64,000 nucleotides of DNA, taken from contig QKGM01000038.1 in NCBI GenBank assembly GCA_003250395.1, forward strand, positions 124,001 through 188,000. Reading direction: 5' to 3'. Source of the stretch: Bacteroidota bacterium (GTDB lineage Bacteria > Bacteroidota > Bacteroidia > Bacteroidales > TTA-H9). The notes beneath the pieces are model-generated. The model searched no databases, was not told the DNA's origin, and saw only the letters and a program-made list of their open reading frames with translations. The position numbers and the translations under genes are program-made. The stretch's first letter is position 1. Each line of letters starts with the position of its first letter. Below are positions 47,085-56,668 of this stretch, piece after piece.

Positions 47085-48932
47085 TTATGCCTCCTGAATC
47101 ATTTGGGTAATTTTTTCTGTAAGTTCGATAACAGTGAAGGGTTGTCCCTGCATCTTGTTGAATTGGTTCAGTGGAATTTCAGGGAAGTTTGTCCTTAGGT
47201 AATTTGCAAATTGACCAGCATTTAACTCGCATACCAGCACTCGTTTGTATGCTGAGAGTACTTGCCTGGTGTTTTTTGGCAATGGCATAATGTACCTGAA
47301 ATGAGCATGACCCACTTTGTGGCCGGCTTTTTGCATCTTTTCAACAGCAGAACGGACGAAGCCTTTTGTTCCCCCCCAACTTACTACCAGAAGATCACCT
47401 TCAGGTGCACCAACAATTTCCTGATCAGGAAGACGGTTAGCGATACGCATCACTTTTTCATGTCGCAGGTAGGTCATCCTTTCATGGTTAAGGCCATCTG
47501 TTGAAACCTGACCAAATATATCGGTCTTTTCCAATCCGCCAATTCGATGCCTGAGGCCTTCTGTCCCTGGAAGAGCCCACTGGCGGGCGAGTGTCTCCGG
47601 ATCACGGGCATAAGGTTTGAAATCTGAATTAGGTGCAGCGATAGGTGGCTTAATCTCAGGGAAATCGGACATCTTTGGGATCTTAAAGAGTTCAGAACCA
47701 AATCCGATATAACCATCTGTAAGCAGAATAGCAGGAGTCATGTGTTCAAGGGCTATCTGAGCCGTTTCGAAAGCAGCATAGAAACAATCGACGGGAGAAG
47801 AAGCAGCCATAACAAACATTGGGGCTTCACCATTTCGTCCATAGAGTGCCTGATTCAGATCAGCCTGTTCACTCTTTGTAGGAAGGCCTGTTGAAGGACC
47901 TCCCCGTTGAACGTTTACAACAATTAATGGAAGTTCAGTAATTACTGCAAGACCGAGTGCCTCAGATTTCAAAGACAGGCCAGGGCCTGAGGTGCTGGTA
48001 ACGCCCATACTACCTGCAAAACAGGCTCCGATAGCTGAAGTGACACCAGCAATTTCATCTTCAGCCTGAAAGGTTTTAACACCCAGGTTGCGGTGCTTGG
48101 ATAATTCCATTAAAATATCGGTAGCAGGAGTAATAGGATAAGATCCCAGAAAGATTTTCCTTCCTGATTTTTCACTGGCAGCCATCAAACCCCATGCAGT
48201 TGCAATGTTACCTGTAATATTGCGATAGGTTCCCTTTTCTATGTTAGCTGGCGGAACTGAAATGGTCGATTTGATAGCCTCGACATTTTCACCGTAAATA
48301 TAGCCAGCCTTGAGAACCAGTTTATTTGCTTCAACAACAAGTGGTTTTTTAGCAAATTTCTTTTCAAGAAAAAGGATGGTGTGTTCAAGCTCTTTATTGA
48401 ACATGTAAAACAGGAGTCCAAGAGCAAACATGTTTTTTGACTTGTCGGCAGTCTTTGTATCAAGCCCTAATTCAGCTACTGCTTCACGGGTGAGCCTCCT
48501 GATGGGAGCTTTAATGATTGTATAATCGCTTAGAGAACCGTCTTCAAGTGGATTGGCGGCGAAACCTGCTTTTTCAAGAATTTTGGGCTCGTAATTATCA
48601 ATGTCGGTAATAATTGTGGCTCCTTTTTTAGCATGTTTAAGATTCGATTTCAGTGCAGCCGGATTAGAGGCTACCAATACATCACATAAGTCGCCGCTCG
48701 TGTGAATTTTTGTACTTCCAAAGTGAAGCTGAAAGCCTGAAACTCCCGCTATGGTGTTCTGAGGAGCCCTGATCTCAGCAGGGAAATCGGGAAACGTTGA
48801 TAAGTCATTACCAGAGAGCGCTGCAGTATCAGAAAAGAGCGTTCCGGTAAGTTGCATTCCATCGCCCGAATCACCGGTAAATCGAATTACAACTTCTTCC
48901 ATCTCAACAACATTAATGTCTTTTGCTGCCAT
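47085..48932 (-). CDS. korA: 2-oxoacid:ferredoxin oxidoreductase, gamma-alpha fused subunit
   Basis: A 615-residue fusion of the gamma (POR) domain, about residues 10-190 (IRFTGDSGDGMQLTGTLFSD), with the alpha pyrimidine-binding domain (GSYPITPATDILMELSK, SAIGACFAGSMGVTSTSGPG) and the C-terminal transketolase-like domain (LLVVSWGGTKGFVRSAV). This is the two-gene KorAB architecture. It is the first gene of the operon. A minus-strand TACCTTTG box at 48961-48968 sits about 30 bases upstream of its ATG. It diverges from the ferredoxin gene. Confidence 0.94.
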   Translation of the reverse strand: MAAKDINVVEMEEVVIRFTGDSGDGMQLTGTLFSDTAALSGNDLSTFPDFPAEIRAPQNTIAGVSGFQLHFGSTKIHTSGDLCDVLVASNPAALKSNLKHAKKGATIITDIDNYEPKILEKAGFAANPLEDGSLSDYTIIKAPIRRLTREAVAELGLDTKTADKSKNMFALGLLFYMFNKELEHTILFLEKKFAKKPLVVEANKLVLKAGYIYGENVEAIKSTISVPPANIEKGTYRNITGNIATAWGLMAASEKSGRKIFLGSYPITPATDILMELSKHRNLGVKTFQAEDEIAGVTSAIGACFAGSMGVTSTSGPGLSLKSEALGLAVITELPLIVVNVQRGGPSTGLPTKSEQADLNQALYGRNGEAPMFVMAASSPVDCFYAAFETAQIALEHMTPAILLTDGYIGFGSELFKIPKMSDFPEIKPPIAAPNSDFKPYARDPETLARQWALPGTEGLRHRIGGLEKTDIFGQVSTDGLNHERMTYLRHEKVMRIANRLPDQEIVGAPEGDLLVVSWGGTKGFVRSAVEKMQKAGHKVGHAHFRYIMPLPKNTRQVLSAYKRVLVCELNAGQFANYLRTNFPEIPLNQFNKMQGQPFTVIELTEKITQMIQEA

Positions 48933-48960
48933 AATTTTATGGATTAAAAAATAATACCGG

Positions 48961-48968
48961 CAAAGGTA
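48961..48968 (-). promoter_or_regulatory. Probable korAB -7 box
   Basis: Minus-strand TACCTTTG, about 29 bases before the korA ATG. No clear -33 TTG is seen. Confidence 0.5.
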
Positions 48969-49095
48969 TGGTTTTTTCTATGTCTCATCTCATTCCCCAT
49001 ATATGAAAATGTGTTCATCTTTAGTTTTTTAATTTAGATTGATTTTAAATTTTCGTATCTTTTTCGTTCTAATGATTTTGAATGTTGAAAAGTCA

Positions 49096-49103
49096 TATTT
49101 TTG
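49096..49103 (+). promoter_or_regulatory. Probable ferredoxin -7 box
   Basis: TATTTTTG matches TAnnTTTG, 39 bases before the ferredoxin ATG, with a TTTG at 49077-49080 upstream at a short 15-base spacing. Confidence 0.45.
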
Positions 49104-49142
49104 TTGCCCCATTAAACTTGTAAACCTAAATAAATCATTATT

Positions 49143-49313
49143 ATGGCATATGTAATTAGTGAAGAATGCGTCGCCTGTGGCACTTGCATCGACGAATGTC
49201 CGGTTGAAGCTATCAGCGAAGGTGAAATCTATAAAATTGATGCCGATGTTTGTACCGACTGTGGCTCATGTGCCGCCGTTTGCCCAACAGAGGCCATTCA
49301 TCCTGCTGAATAA
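49143..49313 (+). CDS. 2[4Fe-4S] ferredoxin
   Basis: A 56-residue clostridial-type ferredoxin. Two complete CxxCxxCxxxCP cluster motifs are visible: ECVACGTCIDECP (C9, C12, C15, C19) and VCTDCGSCAAVCP (C37, C40, C43, C47). It carries low-potential electrons in the cytoplasm. It is divergent from korAB by about 210 bases, so it is a natural electron acceptor for that enzyme, though other partners are possible. A strong terminator follows, making it a single-gene transcript. Confidence 0.97.
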   Translation: MAYVISEECVACGTCIDECPVEAISEGEIYKIDADVCTDCGSCAAVCPTEAIHPAE

Positions 49314-49724
49314 TTTTTGGCACTAGAACAACCTGTAAGAAGCAGGGGTAGTAATCATAACTACCCCTGCTTTTTTTATCGCCAATATGTTGAAAAAACC
49401 GATAGTTTTAGCAGGGTTAGTAGTTATTTGATTACAAACAGTGTTATTAAGGAAGCTGTGATGAAAATTGGTTTTGAAGCTAAAATTCTGTATTATTTAG
49501 TGTGACAAAATATATACCTGAGTTGAAATACTTTCTGGCCACCTTTTTAGATTAGATTTCATTGGTAAATTTTTACTCAACCGGTGTAATGGCTGAACAA
49601 AATCAGCAAGATAAGGTTGGTTCAAACCAGATACCGGCAAATTGTATTATAAAATCACTATCTTTAAGGTGAACCTTTTCGCATGATTGCTGTAACTTTA
49701 TAAAAACACCATCATCTCCTGTCA
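49314..49724. other. Intergenic region holding the ferredoxin terminator
   Basis: About 410 bases between the ferredoxin and sucA. It holds the terminator at 49341-49377; the rest shows no gene and no convincing -7 box for sucA. A 62-codon frame starting at 49317 runs across the hairpin and is not a gene. Confidence 0.5.
49341..49377 (+). terminator. Terminator after the ferredoxin gene
   Basis: A perfect 12-bp stem (AGCAGGGGTAGT with ACTACCCCTGCT, 7-base loop) followed by a run of T, starting 28 bases after the stop. Confidence 0.92.
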
Positions 49725-52529
49725 ATGGATAAGCTATCATTTTTAAGCGCCAATGATTCGCAGGTCATAGAATCGTTGTACCGGATCTGGATAGAATCAC
49801 CCGAAGATCTGGATTCCGGCTGGCGAAACTTTTTCGACGGATATAGTTTTGCACGTTCAAATTACGGCGACGAAAAGGCCGTGCTGATGCCTAACGAATT
49901 TAACGTTATCAACCTGATTACGGCATATCGTCAACGAGGTCATCTGTTTACTCAGACTAATCCTGTTCGCAAGCGCAGGCAATATTCACCCACACTTGAT
50001 ATTAGCAATTTTGGCCTTTCTGAATCCGATCTGGGTAAAACTTTTGAGGCAGGGAAAGCGATAGGACTGGGAGCAGTACCATTATCGGTTATCATTGATC
50101 ATTTGAAGACAACCTACTGCCGGTCGGTAGGTGCAGAGTTTTTTCATATACGCAATCCAGAGATGGTCGAATGGCTTAGAGAGCGAATGGAAGGATCTCG
50201 AAATTTACCTGTCTTCTCTTTAGATCAGAAACATCGGATTCTAAATAAACTAAGTGAAGCTGTTCTTTTTGAGAAATTTATCCATAAAAAATTTCCAGGA
50301 CAAAAACGTTTTTCTCTTGAAGGTGCGGAAACACTTATTCCAGCGCTCGATGCTGTAATTGAAACAGGTGCCGAACTTGGTAATGAAGAATTTGTAATAG
50401 GGATGTCACACAGAGGAAGGCTTAATGTTCTGGCCAACATACTTGGTAAATCAATCCGTGATATTTTTACCGAATTTCAGGGTCTTGAATACGATGATGA
50501 ATTGCTACTCGGTGATGTTAAGTACCATTTGGGTTACACAACTGATATAATGAGTAAAGGGGGGAAAAAGGTCAGGTTGACCTTGTCGCCTAATCCTTCT
50601 CATCTGGAGACAGTTAACCCGGTAGTTGAAGGTATAGTAAGGGCCCGGTTGGATTCCCGATACAAAAGCAATCAGCAGCGTATCACCCCCATTCTGATTC
50701 ATGGTGATGCTGCCATTGCTGGACAAGGTATAGTATATGAGGTGGTACAGATGTCGGAATTGCCTGGTTTTACTACTGGTGGAACAGTACATATAGTTGT
50801 AAATAATCAGGTAGGGTTTACTACTAATTATCTGGACTCCAGAACATCAATTTATTGTACGGACGTTGCTAAAGTGATACAATCGCCAGTATTTCACGTG
50901 AATGGCGATGATGTTGAAGCTGTGGTATACACCATGAAGCTTGCAATGGAGTTTCGCGAGCGTTGGCATCGTAATGTGTTTGTAGATTTACTCTGTTATC
51001 GCAAATATGGACACAATGAGAGTGATGAGCCCCGGTTTACACAGCCGACTCTTTACAAAATAATTGAAAATCATCCTAATCCGCGGGACATCTATGCAAT
51101 GGAACTCCTGAACAACCAGTTGCTTACCAAGGAGGAACTTAACCAGGGTGATGAAGATATTAATAACAGGTTGGAAGTTTGCCTGCTAAAATCAAAAGAG
51201 GCTGATAAGGCACAAATTACGAATTTTCTGGCAGATGATTGGAAAGCCATCAGGAGATCAAAACCAGAAGATTTTATATATTCGCCTGAAACTGCGATTT
51301 CGCTTGATACACTGCATCGGATTACCAGAGCAATAACAACACTGCCTGAAGGAAAGAAATTCTTTCGAAAAATTGAGAAACTGATGGCCGACAGGTCTGA
51401 ATCGGTTTTTAATACTGGAAAAATTGATTGGGGAATGGCCGAATTACTTGCCTATGCCTCAATTGCTGATGAAGGGCACACTGTTCGTCTTACAGGTCAG
51501 GATGTAGAACGAGGGACTTTTTCACATCGTCATGCTGTTCTTACTATGGATGAGACGGATGAGAAATATAATATTTTAAGTGATATTGGTAAGGAACAGG
51601 GCGCTGTGTACATTTATAACTCTTCCCTTAGTGAATATGGGGTGTTGGGGTTTGAATACGGTTATGCCCTTGCTCAGCCTGATGCTCTAACTATCTGGGA
51701 GGCACAATTCGGAGATTTTTCAAATGGTGCACAGATAATACTGGATCAGTTTATCAGCAGTGCTGAAGATAAGTGGAATGTGATGAATGGTCTGGTTATG
51801 CTTTTGCCTCATGGATATGAGGGGCAGGGACCCGAGCATTCGAGTGCAAGGCTGGAGCGCTATCTTACATTATGCGCCGAGTATAATTTTCAGGTGGCTA
51901 ACTGCACAACTCCTGCGAATTTTTTCCACTTGCTAAGAAGGCAATTGCATCGGGATTTCCGTAAACCATTGGTTGTATTCACACCTAAGAGTCTTCTCAG
52001 ACATCAGGATTGTGTTTCTCGTCCTGAGGATTTCACGCTGGGTGGTTTTCGTGAAGTGATTGATGATGCGGCAGCTGATCCCGAAAAAGTAACGCGTGTA
52101 GTTTTATGTAGCGGGAAGGTATTTTATGATTTATTAGCCGAAAAGAAAAAGACAGAGCGTGAGGATATTGCTTTGATACGGCTTGAACAGATCCATCCAT
52201 TGCCTAAAGAACAACTTCTTAAGATCAGGAAAAAATATAATAGGGAAGTTCGTTGGTTATGGGTACAGGAGGAACCTGCCAATATGGGTGCCTGGTCATT
52301 CCTTCGTCTTAATTTACCGGAAATTGATTTAAAACTGATCTCACGTCCTGCTTCCGGGAGTCCAGCAACGGGCTCAAGTAAGTTCCATTTTATTCAGCAA
52401 AGGAAGATTGTCGATAAAGCTTTCCACCAGTGCCAGTGTCCTCGCCTCGATATTGAATGCCGAATGGTATGCATTGGTAACCAATGGAAGAGTTTCGAGA
52501 AAGGATTAGAAAATGAAAAAAAGAGTTAA
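49725..52529 (+). CDS. sucA: 2-oxoglutarate dehydrogenase E1 component
   Basis: A 934-residue TPP-dependent decarboxylase, a normal length for E1o. The N-terminal LSANDSQVIESLYRIW helps bind the core; the TPP region includes SHRGRLNVLANILGK and IHGDAAIAGQGIVYEVVQM; the C-terminal transketolase-like domain has LTGQDVERGTFSHRHAVL and PHGYEGQGPEHSSARLERY. It decarboxylates 2-oxoglutarate in the TCA cycle. It is 11 bases from sucB. The E3 (lpd) and sucCD genes are not in the window. Confidence 0.97.
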   Translation: MDKLSFLSANDSQVIESLYRIWIESPEDLDSGWRNFFDGYSFARSNYGDEKAVLMPNEFNVINLITAYRQRGHLFTQTNPVRKRRQYSPTLDISNFGLSESDLGKTFEAGKAIGLGAVPLSVIIDHLKTTYCRSVGAEFFHIRNPEMVEWLRERMEGSRNLPVFSLDQKHRILNKLSEAVLFEKFIHKKFPGQKRFSLEGAETLIPALDAVIETGAELGNEEFVIGMSHRGRLNVLANILGKSIRDIFTEFQGLEYDDELLLGDVKYHLGYTTDIMSKGGKKVRLTLSPNPSHLETVNPVVEGIVRARLDSRYKSNQQRITPILIHGDAAIAGQGIVYEVVQMSELPGFTTGGTVHIVVNNQVGFTTNYLDSRTSIYCTDVAKVIQSPVFHVNGDDVEAVVYTMKLAMEFRERWHRNVFVDLLCYRKYGHNESDEPRFTQPTLYKIIENHPNPRDIYAMELLNNQLLTKEELNQGDEDINNRLEVCLLKSKEADKAQITNFLADDWKAIRRSKPEDFIYSPETAISLDTLHRITRAITTLPEGKKFFRKIEKLMADRSESVFNTGKIDWGMAELLAYASIADEGHTVRLTGQDVERGTFSHRHAVLTMDETDEKYNILSDIGKEQGAVYIYNSSLSEYGVLGFEYGYALAQPDALTIWEAQFGDFSNGAQIILDQFISSAEDKWNVMNGLVMLLPHGYEGQGPEHSSARLERYLTLCAEYNFQVANCTTPANFFHLLRRQLHRDFRKPLVVFTPKSLLRHQDCVSRPEDFTLGGFREVIDDAAADPEKVTRVVLCSGKVFYDLLAEKKKTEREDIALIRLEQIHPLPKEQLLKIRKKYNREVRWLWVQEEPANMGAWSFLRLNLPEIDLKLISRPASGSPATGSSKFHFIQQRKIVDKAFHQCQCPRLDIECRMVCIGNQWKSFEKGLENEKKS

Positions 52530-52540
52530 AGATCAGAAAC

Positions 52541-53803
52541 ATGAGAATAGAGATTAAAATACCCAGTCCTGGTGAGTCAATCACACAGGTACAGGTTGCC
52601 TCCTGGTTAGTGGCCGATGGTGAGCTGGTTGAAAAAGATCAGGAAATTGTTGAAATCGATAGCGATAAAGCGACTTTGTCAATCAGTGCGCCTGAGTCAG
52701 GTAAACTGAGGCAGGAAATCTCAGCTGGGCAATCGGCAGATGTAGGTGCAGTAATTGCCACCCTTGATTCAGAAGCCCGGTCTGTAAATAAGGATGCAGC
52801 AAAGTTGCAACCCATTTCTGAAGATGTTTCATTACAAAGCCATGCTGAAGAAGAGAAGGTGAAAGATGGCGAAGAAAAACCTATAAGGGTTGCTGTTACC
52901 CCGGTAGCCAGAAGAATGATGGAGATTCATAATATTGATGAAAATTCACTGAGAGATTTCTTTATTCACTACCATCTTTCGCGGGGAGATGTAGAGTTCT
53001 ATTTAAAGCATAAAGAGGAAGCCCAAAAACATAATCTGCCTGAAACCCGGATTTCATCTGAAACCAAAGCTTTACGCCTCGAAGAAAGGCAACAGATGAG
53101 TCCTTTGAGGCGGAAGTTAGCTGAACGTCTTGTCGGGGTTAAAAATCAGACGGCAATGCTGACTACTTTCAATGAAATTAATATGACACCAGTAATGGAA
53201 CTCAGGGCTAAATATAAAGATGCCTTTCAGAAAAAGCATGGAGTCGGACTTGGATTCATGTCATTCTTCACCCGCGCCTGTGCATTGGCCCTTAAGAGTT
53301 TCCCTCAGGTAAATGCTTCAATTGAGAAAGAAGAGATTGTTTTTCATCACTTCAGCGACATAGGCATTGCAGTCAGCACACCTAAAGGATTGATGGTTCC
53401 TGTTGTTCGTGATGCTGAGACAAGGTCTCTTGCTGATATTGAACATAAAATCAAAGAACTTGCTTTAAAAGCCAGAGATAAAAAGTTGACACTTGACGAG
53501 ATGAGTGGAGGTACGTTTACCATTACAAACGGAGGGATGTTTGGGTCTCTGCTCAGCACACCCATTATTAATCCTCCACAAAGTGCAATTCTTGGGATGC
53601 ATAATATTGTTGAACGACCAATTGCTGTAAAAGGAAAAGTCGAGATACATCCTATGATGTATGTTGCGTTGTCGTATGACCACAGAATTATAGACGGGCG
53701 TGAATCAGTTAGTTTTCTTGTGAAAGTAAAACAATTGCTTGAGAATCCTATTCACATGATCTCCGAAGTGGGTGATGCCGAAGCCGAATTGCTGGGACTG
53801 TAA
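52541..53803 (+). CDS. sucB: 2-oxoglutarate dehydrogenase E2 (dihydrolipoyl succinyltransferase)
   Basis: A 420-residue E2. A single lipoyl domain carries the lipoyl lysine K43 in EIDSDKATLSI. A peripheral-subunit-binding domain follows (VAVTPVARRMMEIHNID), then the catalytic domain with HFSDIGIAVSTPKGLMVPV, TFTITNGGMFGSL and the catalytic H381 in LSYDHRIIDG. It transfers succinyl from E1 to CoA. It forms a two-gene operon with sucA. Confidence 0.96.
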   Translation: MRIEIKIPSPGESITQVQVASWLVADGELVEKDQEIVEIDSDKATLSISAPESGKLRQEISAGQSADVGAVIATLDSEARSVNKDAAKLQPISEDVSLQSHAEEEKVKDGEEKPIRVAVTPVARRMMEIHNIDENSLRDFFIHYHLSRGDVEFYLKHKEEAQKHNLPETRISSETKALRLEERQQMSPLRRKLAERLVGVKNQTAMLTTFNEINMTPVMELRAKYKDAFQKKHGVGLGFMSFFTRACALALKSFPQVNASIEKEEIVFHHFSDIGIAVSTPKGLMVPVVRDAETRSLADIEHKIKELALKARDKKLTLDEMSGGTFTITNGGMFGSLLSTPIINPPQSAILGMHNIVERPIAVKGKVEIHPMMYVALSYDHRIIDGRESVSFLVKVKQLLENPIHMISEVGDAEAELLGL

Positions 53804-54117
53804 TGGTGCTTGAGGTAGATTTAATTTCAGGGCTGGTTTATTCCTTTTTCCAACTATAATTATTTATCCCTTTCGGGAAAGGAAAATAGTTGTATCTTTA
53901 TCGCCCTTTCCTGAGAGGGGGGGAGGTTGCTAAAATCTTGTTTATAAGATGTTTTGGGGGATATTGGAAAAATTAATCAACAATTAATCTTTGTCTTCAT
54001 TTCTTTCTGGACAAGCAAGTTATCTTTGCTGTATCATTATTAATCAGAGGGTTTACATCAAGAATGTTAAAGATATATAGATGATTCGCGGATTTATTCA
54101 TTTAATTGTTTACTTGT
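53804..54117. other. Intergenic region upstream of a T9SS protein
   Basis: About 314 bases. TATCTTTG at 54021-54028 is a -7 box about 90 bases before the next gene. A compact hairpin-like CCCTTTCGGGAAAGG (53868-53882) lacks a T run, so it is not called a terminator. Confidence 0.45.
54021..54028 (+). promoter_or_regulatory. Probable -7 box for the T9SS LTD/PKD protein
   Basis: TATCTTTG, an exact TAnnTTTG match. It implies a leader of roughly 80 bases. Confidence 0.5.
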
Positions 54118-56361
54118 ATGAAAAAAAGCTACTTATTTGTTAAAATGCTGATCGTGGCGATTATAGCCTTTGGCTTCTCTGTCGCTAGCTTATCTGCACA
54201 GGTTATTACTTTATGGGATTTTGACCTCGAAACCCTGACGCCCACAACGGGGACAGGTACAGCTACTTTAATTGGCGGCACTTCTTCATCATGGGCAGGG
54301 GGATTACCTTCATCTGGAAGGGGATGGAATACATCCACGTATCCGGCTCAAGGGACTGCTTCAGGAACTGCAGGTACCCAGTTCAATGTGTCTACAGTTG
54401 GCTGGAATCAGATCATTGTATCCTGGGATCAGCGACATAGTAACACATCAGCGAATAGGATTCGTCTCCAATATACTATTAATGGGACAACCTGGGTTGA
54501 TTTTGTTGCTACTGATGGAAATGCTACAAATATTAATACAACAACAACAACTACAGCTGGATTTGATAACGGTCGATTTGTTGCAGATGATGGTGACAAG
54601 TGGTTTAACAGGTCAGCTAATCTTAGTTCAATTACAGGAGTAAATAATAATGCAGCATTCGCATTCCGTATCGTGAGTGAGTTTTTCGATGGTGTAAATT
54701 ATGCGGCTGCCAAGTCTACGAGTACCTATGGTGTGTCAGGTACATGGAGATTTGATAATGTTACGATTAGCGGAACTCCAGCAGGACCCGGTCTTCCAGA
54801 AGTAACTACAAGTTCCGTAACTAACATAACTTATAACAGTGCTACCGGTGGTGGTAATGTTACAAGTACCGGTGGCGCTACAATTACTGCCAGAGGTGTA
54901 TGCTGGAGTACTTCTCCCAGCCCGACAATTACAGAGGCTCATACTACCGAAACTGGTACTACCGGCACTTTTACAAGTGAGATGACCAATCTTGATTACA
55001 ATACGCAATATTATGTTCGTGCCTATGCAACAAACGCGCAAGGGACTGGTTACGGTGTAGATGTTACTTTTACGACAAGTGTCCCTCCATTTGCTCCTGA
55101 AGTTGACTTTGAAGCATCCAACCTTGAAATAGTCGTAGGCCAGTCGATTGATTTTACGGACCTTTCAACCAATGTTCCTACTGGTTGGAATTGGTCTTTT
55201 AATGGTGCTAATCCAATGACTTCAAATGATCAGAATCCTCAGGGTATTCAGTATAATTTTGCAGGAGATTATACTGTTTGCCTTACAGCCAGTAATGCTT
55301 TTGGTAGTAATACTGTATGTAAAGATGCATATATCAGCGTTGTTGAGCCAGTTGATGCTCAAATTGTGATTACTGAAATTATGTACAATCCCCCTGAATC
55401 AGGTACTGACAGTTTAGAGTATATTGAGTTGTATAATAATGGTTCAGAAGCTGTTAATCTGGAGAATTTCTACATGAGTTCAGGAGTTGAATTCACATTC
55501 CCTGCTGTAACCATTAACAGTGGAGATTACCTACTGCTTGCCGTAAATGCACAGGCAATACAGAATACTTTTGGTAAAGCTGCTTTGGAATGGACTAGCG
55601 GAGCCCTTAGTAATGGAGGTGAGGCACTTGCGTTAAAGGATAATTATGGCGTTCTTGTTGATTCATTGTTTTTCGACGATGTTTTACCTTGGGATACTTT
55701 AGCTGATGGATGGGGTTATTCATTAGTTCTGTGCGATCCGGATTTAGATAATTCTCTTGGGGAAAATTGGGGACATGATACAACTCTTATCGCTATCAAT
55801 GCTGCAGGTGATAGTATCTGGGGAAATCCGGGAGCAGGCTGTCCTCAGGCAGGTGATCCCCCGGTTGCAGACTTTGCAGGGACACCTACCACCATCTCAC
55901 AAGGTTCTACTGTTCAATTTACCGATCTTTCTACTGGTAATCCTTCTACATATCTTTGGACTTTTGAAGGAGGAACACCGTCTACCTGGAACACTGCTGA
56001 GCCTCCTGTTATTACATACAGCACGGCAGGCGTGTTTGATGTAACTTTAGAGGTATCCAACGAATGGGGATCTTCAACGGAAGTTAAAGCTGATTACATT
56101 GATGTTCTTGTGGGTATTGATGGACGTGAAAGCCGCGGTTTCAACGTTTATCCAAATCCTTCCACCGGAGTGTTCAATATTGATATCAAATCAGAGGCAA
56201 CTTTAAAGGTGTATTCCCTGCTAGGCGATGTTTTAACTATTATATCTACTGAGAATAATAGTTACAAACTTAATATTAGTTATTTTGAGAAAGGAATGTA
56301 CCTGCTTGAGGTTGAATACGCTGACGGATCAAAACACACTCAACGATTGGTTATAAAGTAG
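54118..56361 (+). CDS. T9SS-secreted protein with lamin-tail and PKD domains
   Basis: About 747 residues from the ATG at 54118 (MKKSYLFVKMLIVAIIAFGF), a Sec signal ending near SLSAQ. In order: a beta-rich N-terminal domain (DFDLETLTPTTGTGTATL), a fibronectin-like region (TYNSATGGGNVTSTGG, LDYNTQYYVRAYATNAQG), a PKD domain (GQSIDFTDLSTNVPTGWNW), a lamin-tail domain (IVITEIMYNPPESGTDSLEY), a second PKD domain, and a T9SS type A sorting domain (NVYPNPSTGVFNIDI to MYLLEVEY). It should be secreted or surface-attached by T9SS. No catalytic motif is seen; a binding or adhesive role is an inference. Confidence 0.9.
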   Translation: MKKSYLFVKMLIVAIIAFGFSVASLSAQVITLWDFDLETLTPTTGTGTATLIGGTSSSWAGGLPSSGRGWNTSTYPAQGTASGTAGTQFNVSTVGWNQIIVSWDQRHSNTSANRIRLQYTINGTTWVDFVATDGNATNINTTTTTTAGFDNGRFVADDGDKWFNRSANLSSITGVNNNAAFAFRIVSEFFDGVNYAAAKSTSTYGVSGTWRFDNVTISGTPAGPGLPEVTTSSVTNITYNSATGGGNVTSTGGATITARGVCWSTSPSPTITEAHTTETGTTGTFTSEMTNLDYNTQYYVRAYATNAQGTGYGVDVTFTTSVPPFAPEVDFEASNLEIVVGQSIDFTDLSTNVPTGWNWSFNGANPMTSNDQNPQGIQYNFAGDYTVCLTASNAFGSNTVCKDAYISVVEPVDAQIVITEIMYNPPESGTDSLEYIELYNNGSEAVNLENFYMSSGVEFTFPAVTINSGDYLLLAVNAQAIQNTFGKAALEWTSGALSNGGEALALKDNYGVLVDSLFFDDVLPWDTLADGWGYSLVLCDPDLDNSLGENWGHDTTLIAINAAGDSIWGNPGAGCPQAGDPPVADFAGTPTTISQGSTVQFTDLSTGNPSTYLWTFEGGTPSTWNTAEPPVITYSTAGVFDVTLEVSNEWGSSTEVKADYIDVLVGIDGRESRGFNVYPNPSTGVFNIDIKSEATLKVYSLLGDVLTIISTENNSYKLNISYFEKGMYLLEVEYADGSKHTQRLVIK

Positions 56362-56382
56362 TTTAATTATTTTTGACATAAC

Positions 56383-56417
56383 AAGAGAGTGAACAGCTTG
56401 TTTCGCTCTCTTTTTTT
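56383..56417 (+). terminator. Terminator after the LTD/PKD protein
   Basis: An 11-bp stem (56383-56393 with 56402-56412, one G-U) and an 8-base loop, leading into a run of T. It starts 21 bases after the stop. Confidence 0.8.
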
Positions 56418-56600
56418 GTCTATTTTGCTACTTAATGATTATTGAATTATATCCTGTCAGTTTGTAATTAACCAGAATATGATTAATAGGTTAATATCAT
56501 GAAACCGGATATCTGTACCGATAAAGTCATTCCTTTATAAGCCTGATGTGAATTATTAGTAAATTCTTGTGGTTGATTTATGTAAGGGGTAGGTTTTTAG

Positions 56601-56608
56601 TATCTTTG
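56601..56608 (+). promoter_or_regulatory. Probable -7 box for the choice-of-anchor J protein
   Basis: TATCTTTG, an exact TAnnTTTG match, 60 bases before the ATG at 56669. Confidence 0.5.
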
Positions 56609-56668
56609 CATATAATTCCAATAAAAGATTATTCGTTATAAATATAAGTCACTTTAAACTAAAATTTT

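Larger units (their letters stand above)
56362..56668. other. Intergenic region with terminator and -7 box
   Basis: About 307 bases. It contains the terminator above and a TATCTTTG box at 56601-56608, which probably starts the next gene's transcript. Confidence 0.5.

Noticed and set aside
49317-49505. 62-codon plus-strand frame after the ferredoxin
   Set aside because: It runs through the ferredoxin terminator and is probably an accident of the T-rich sequence.
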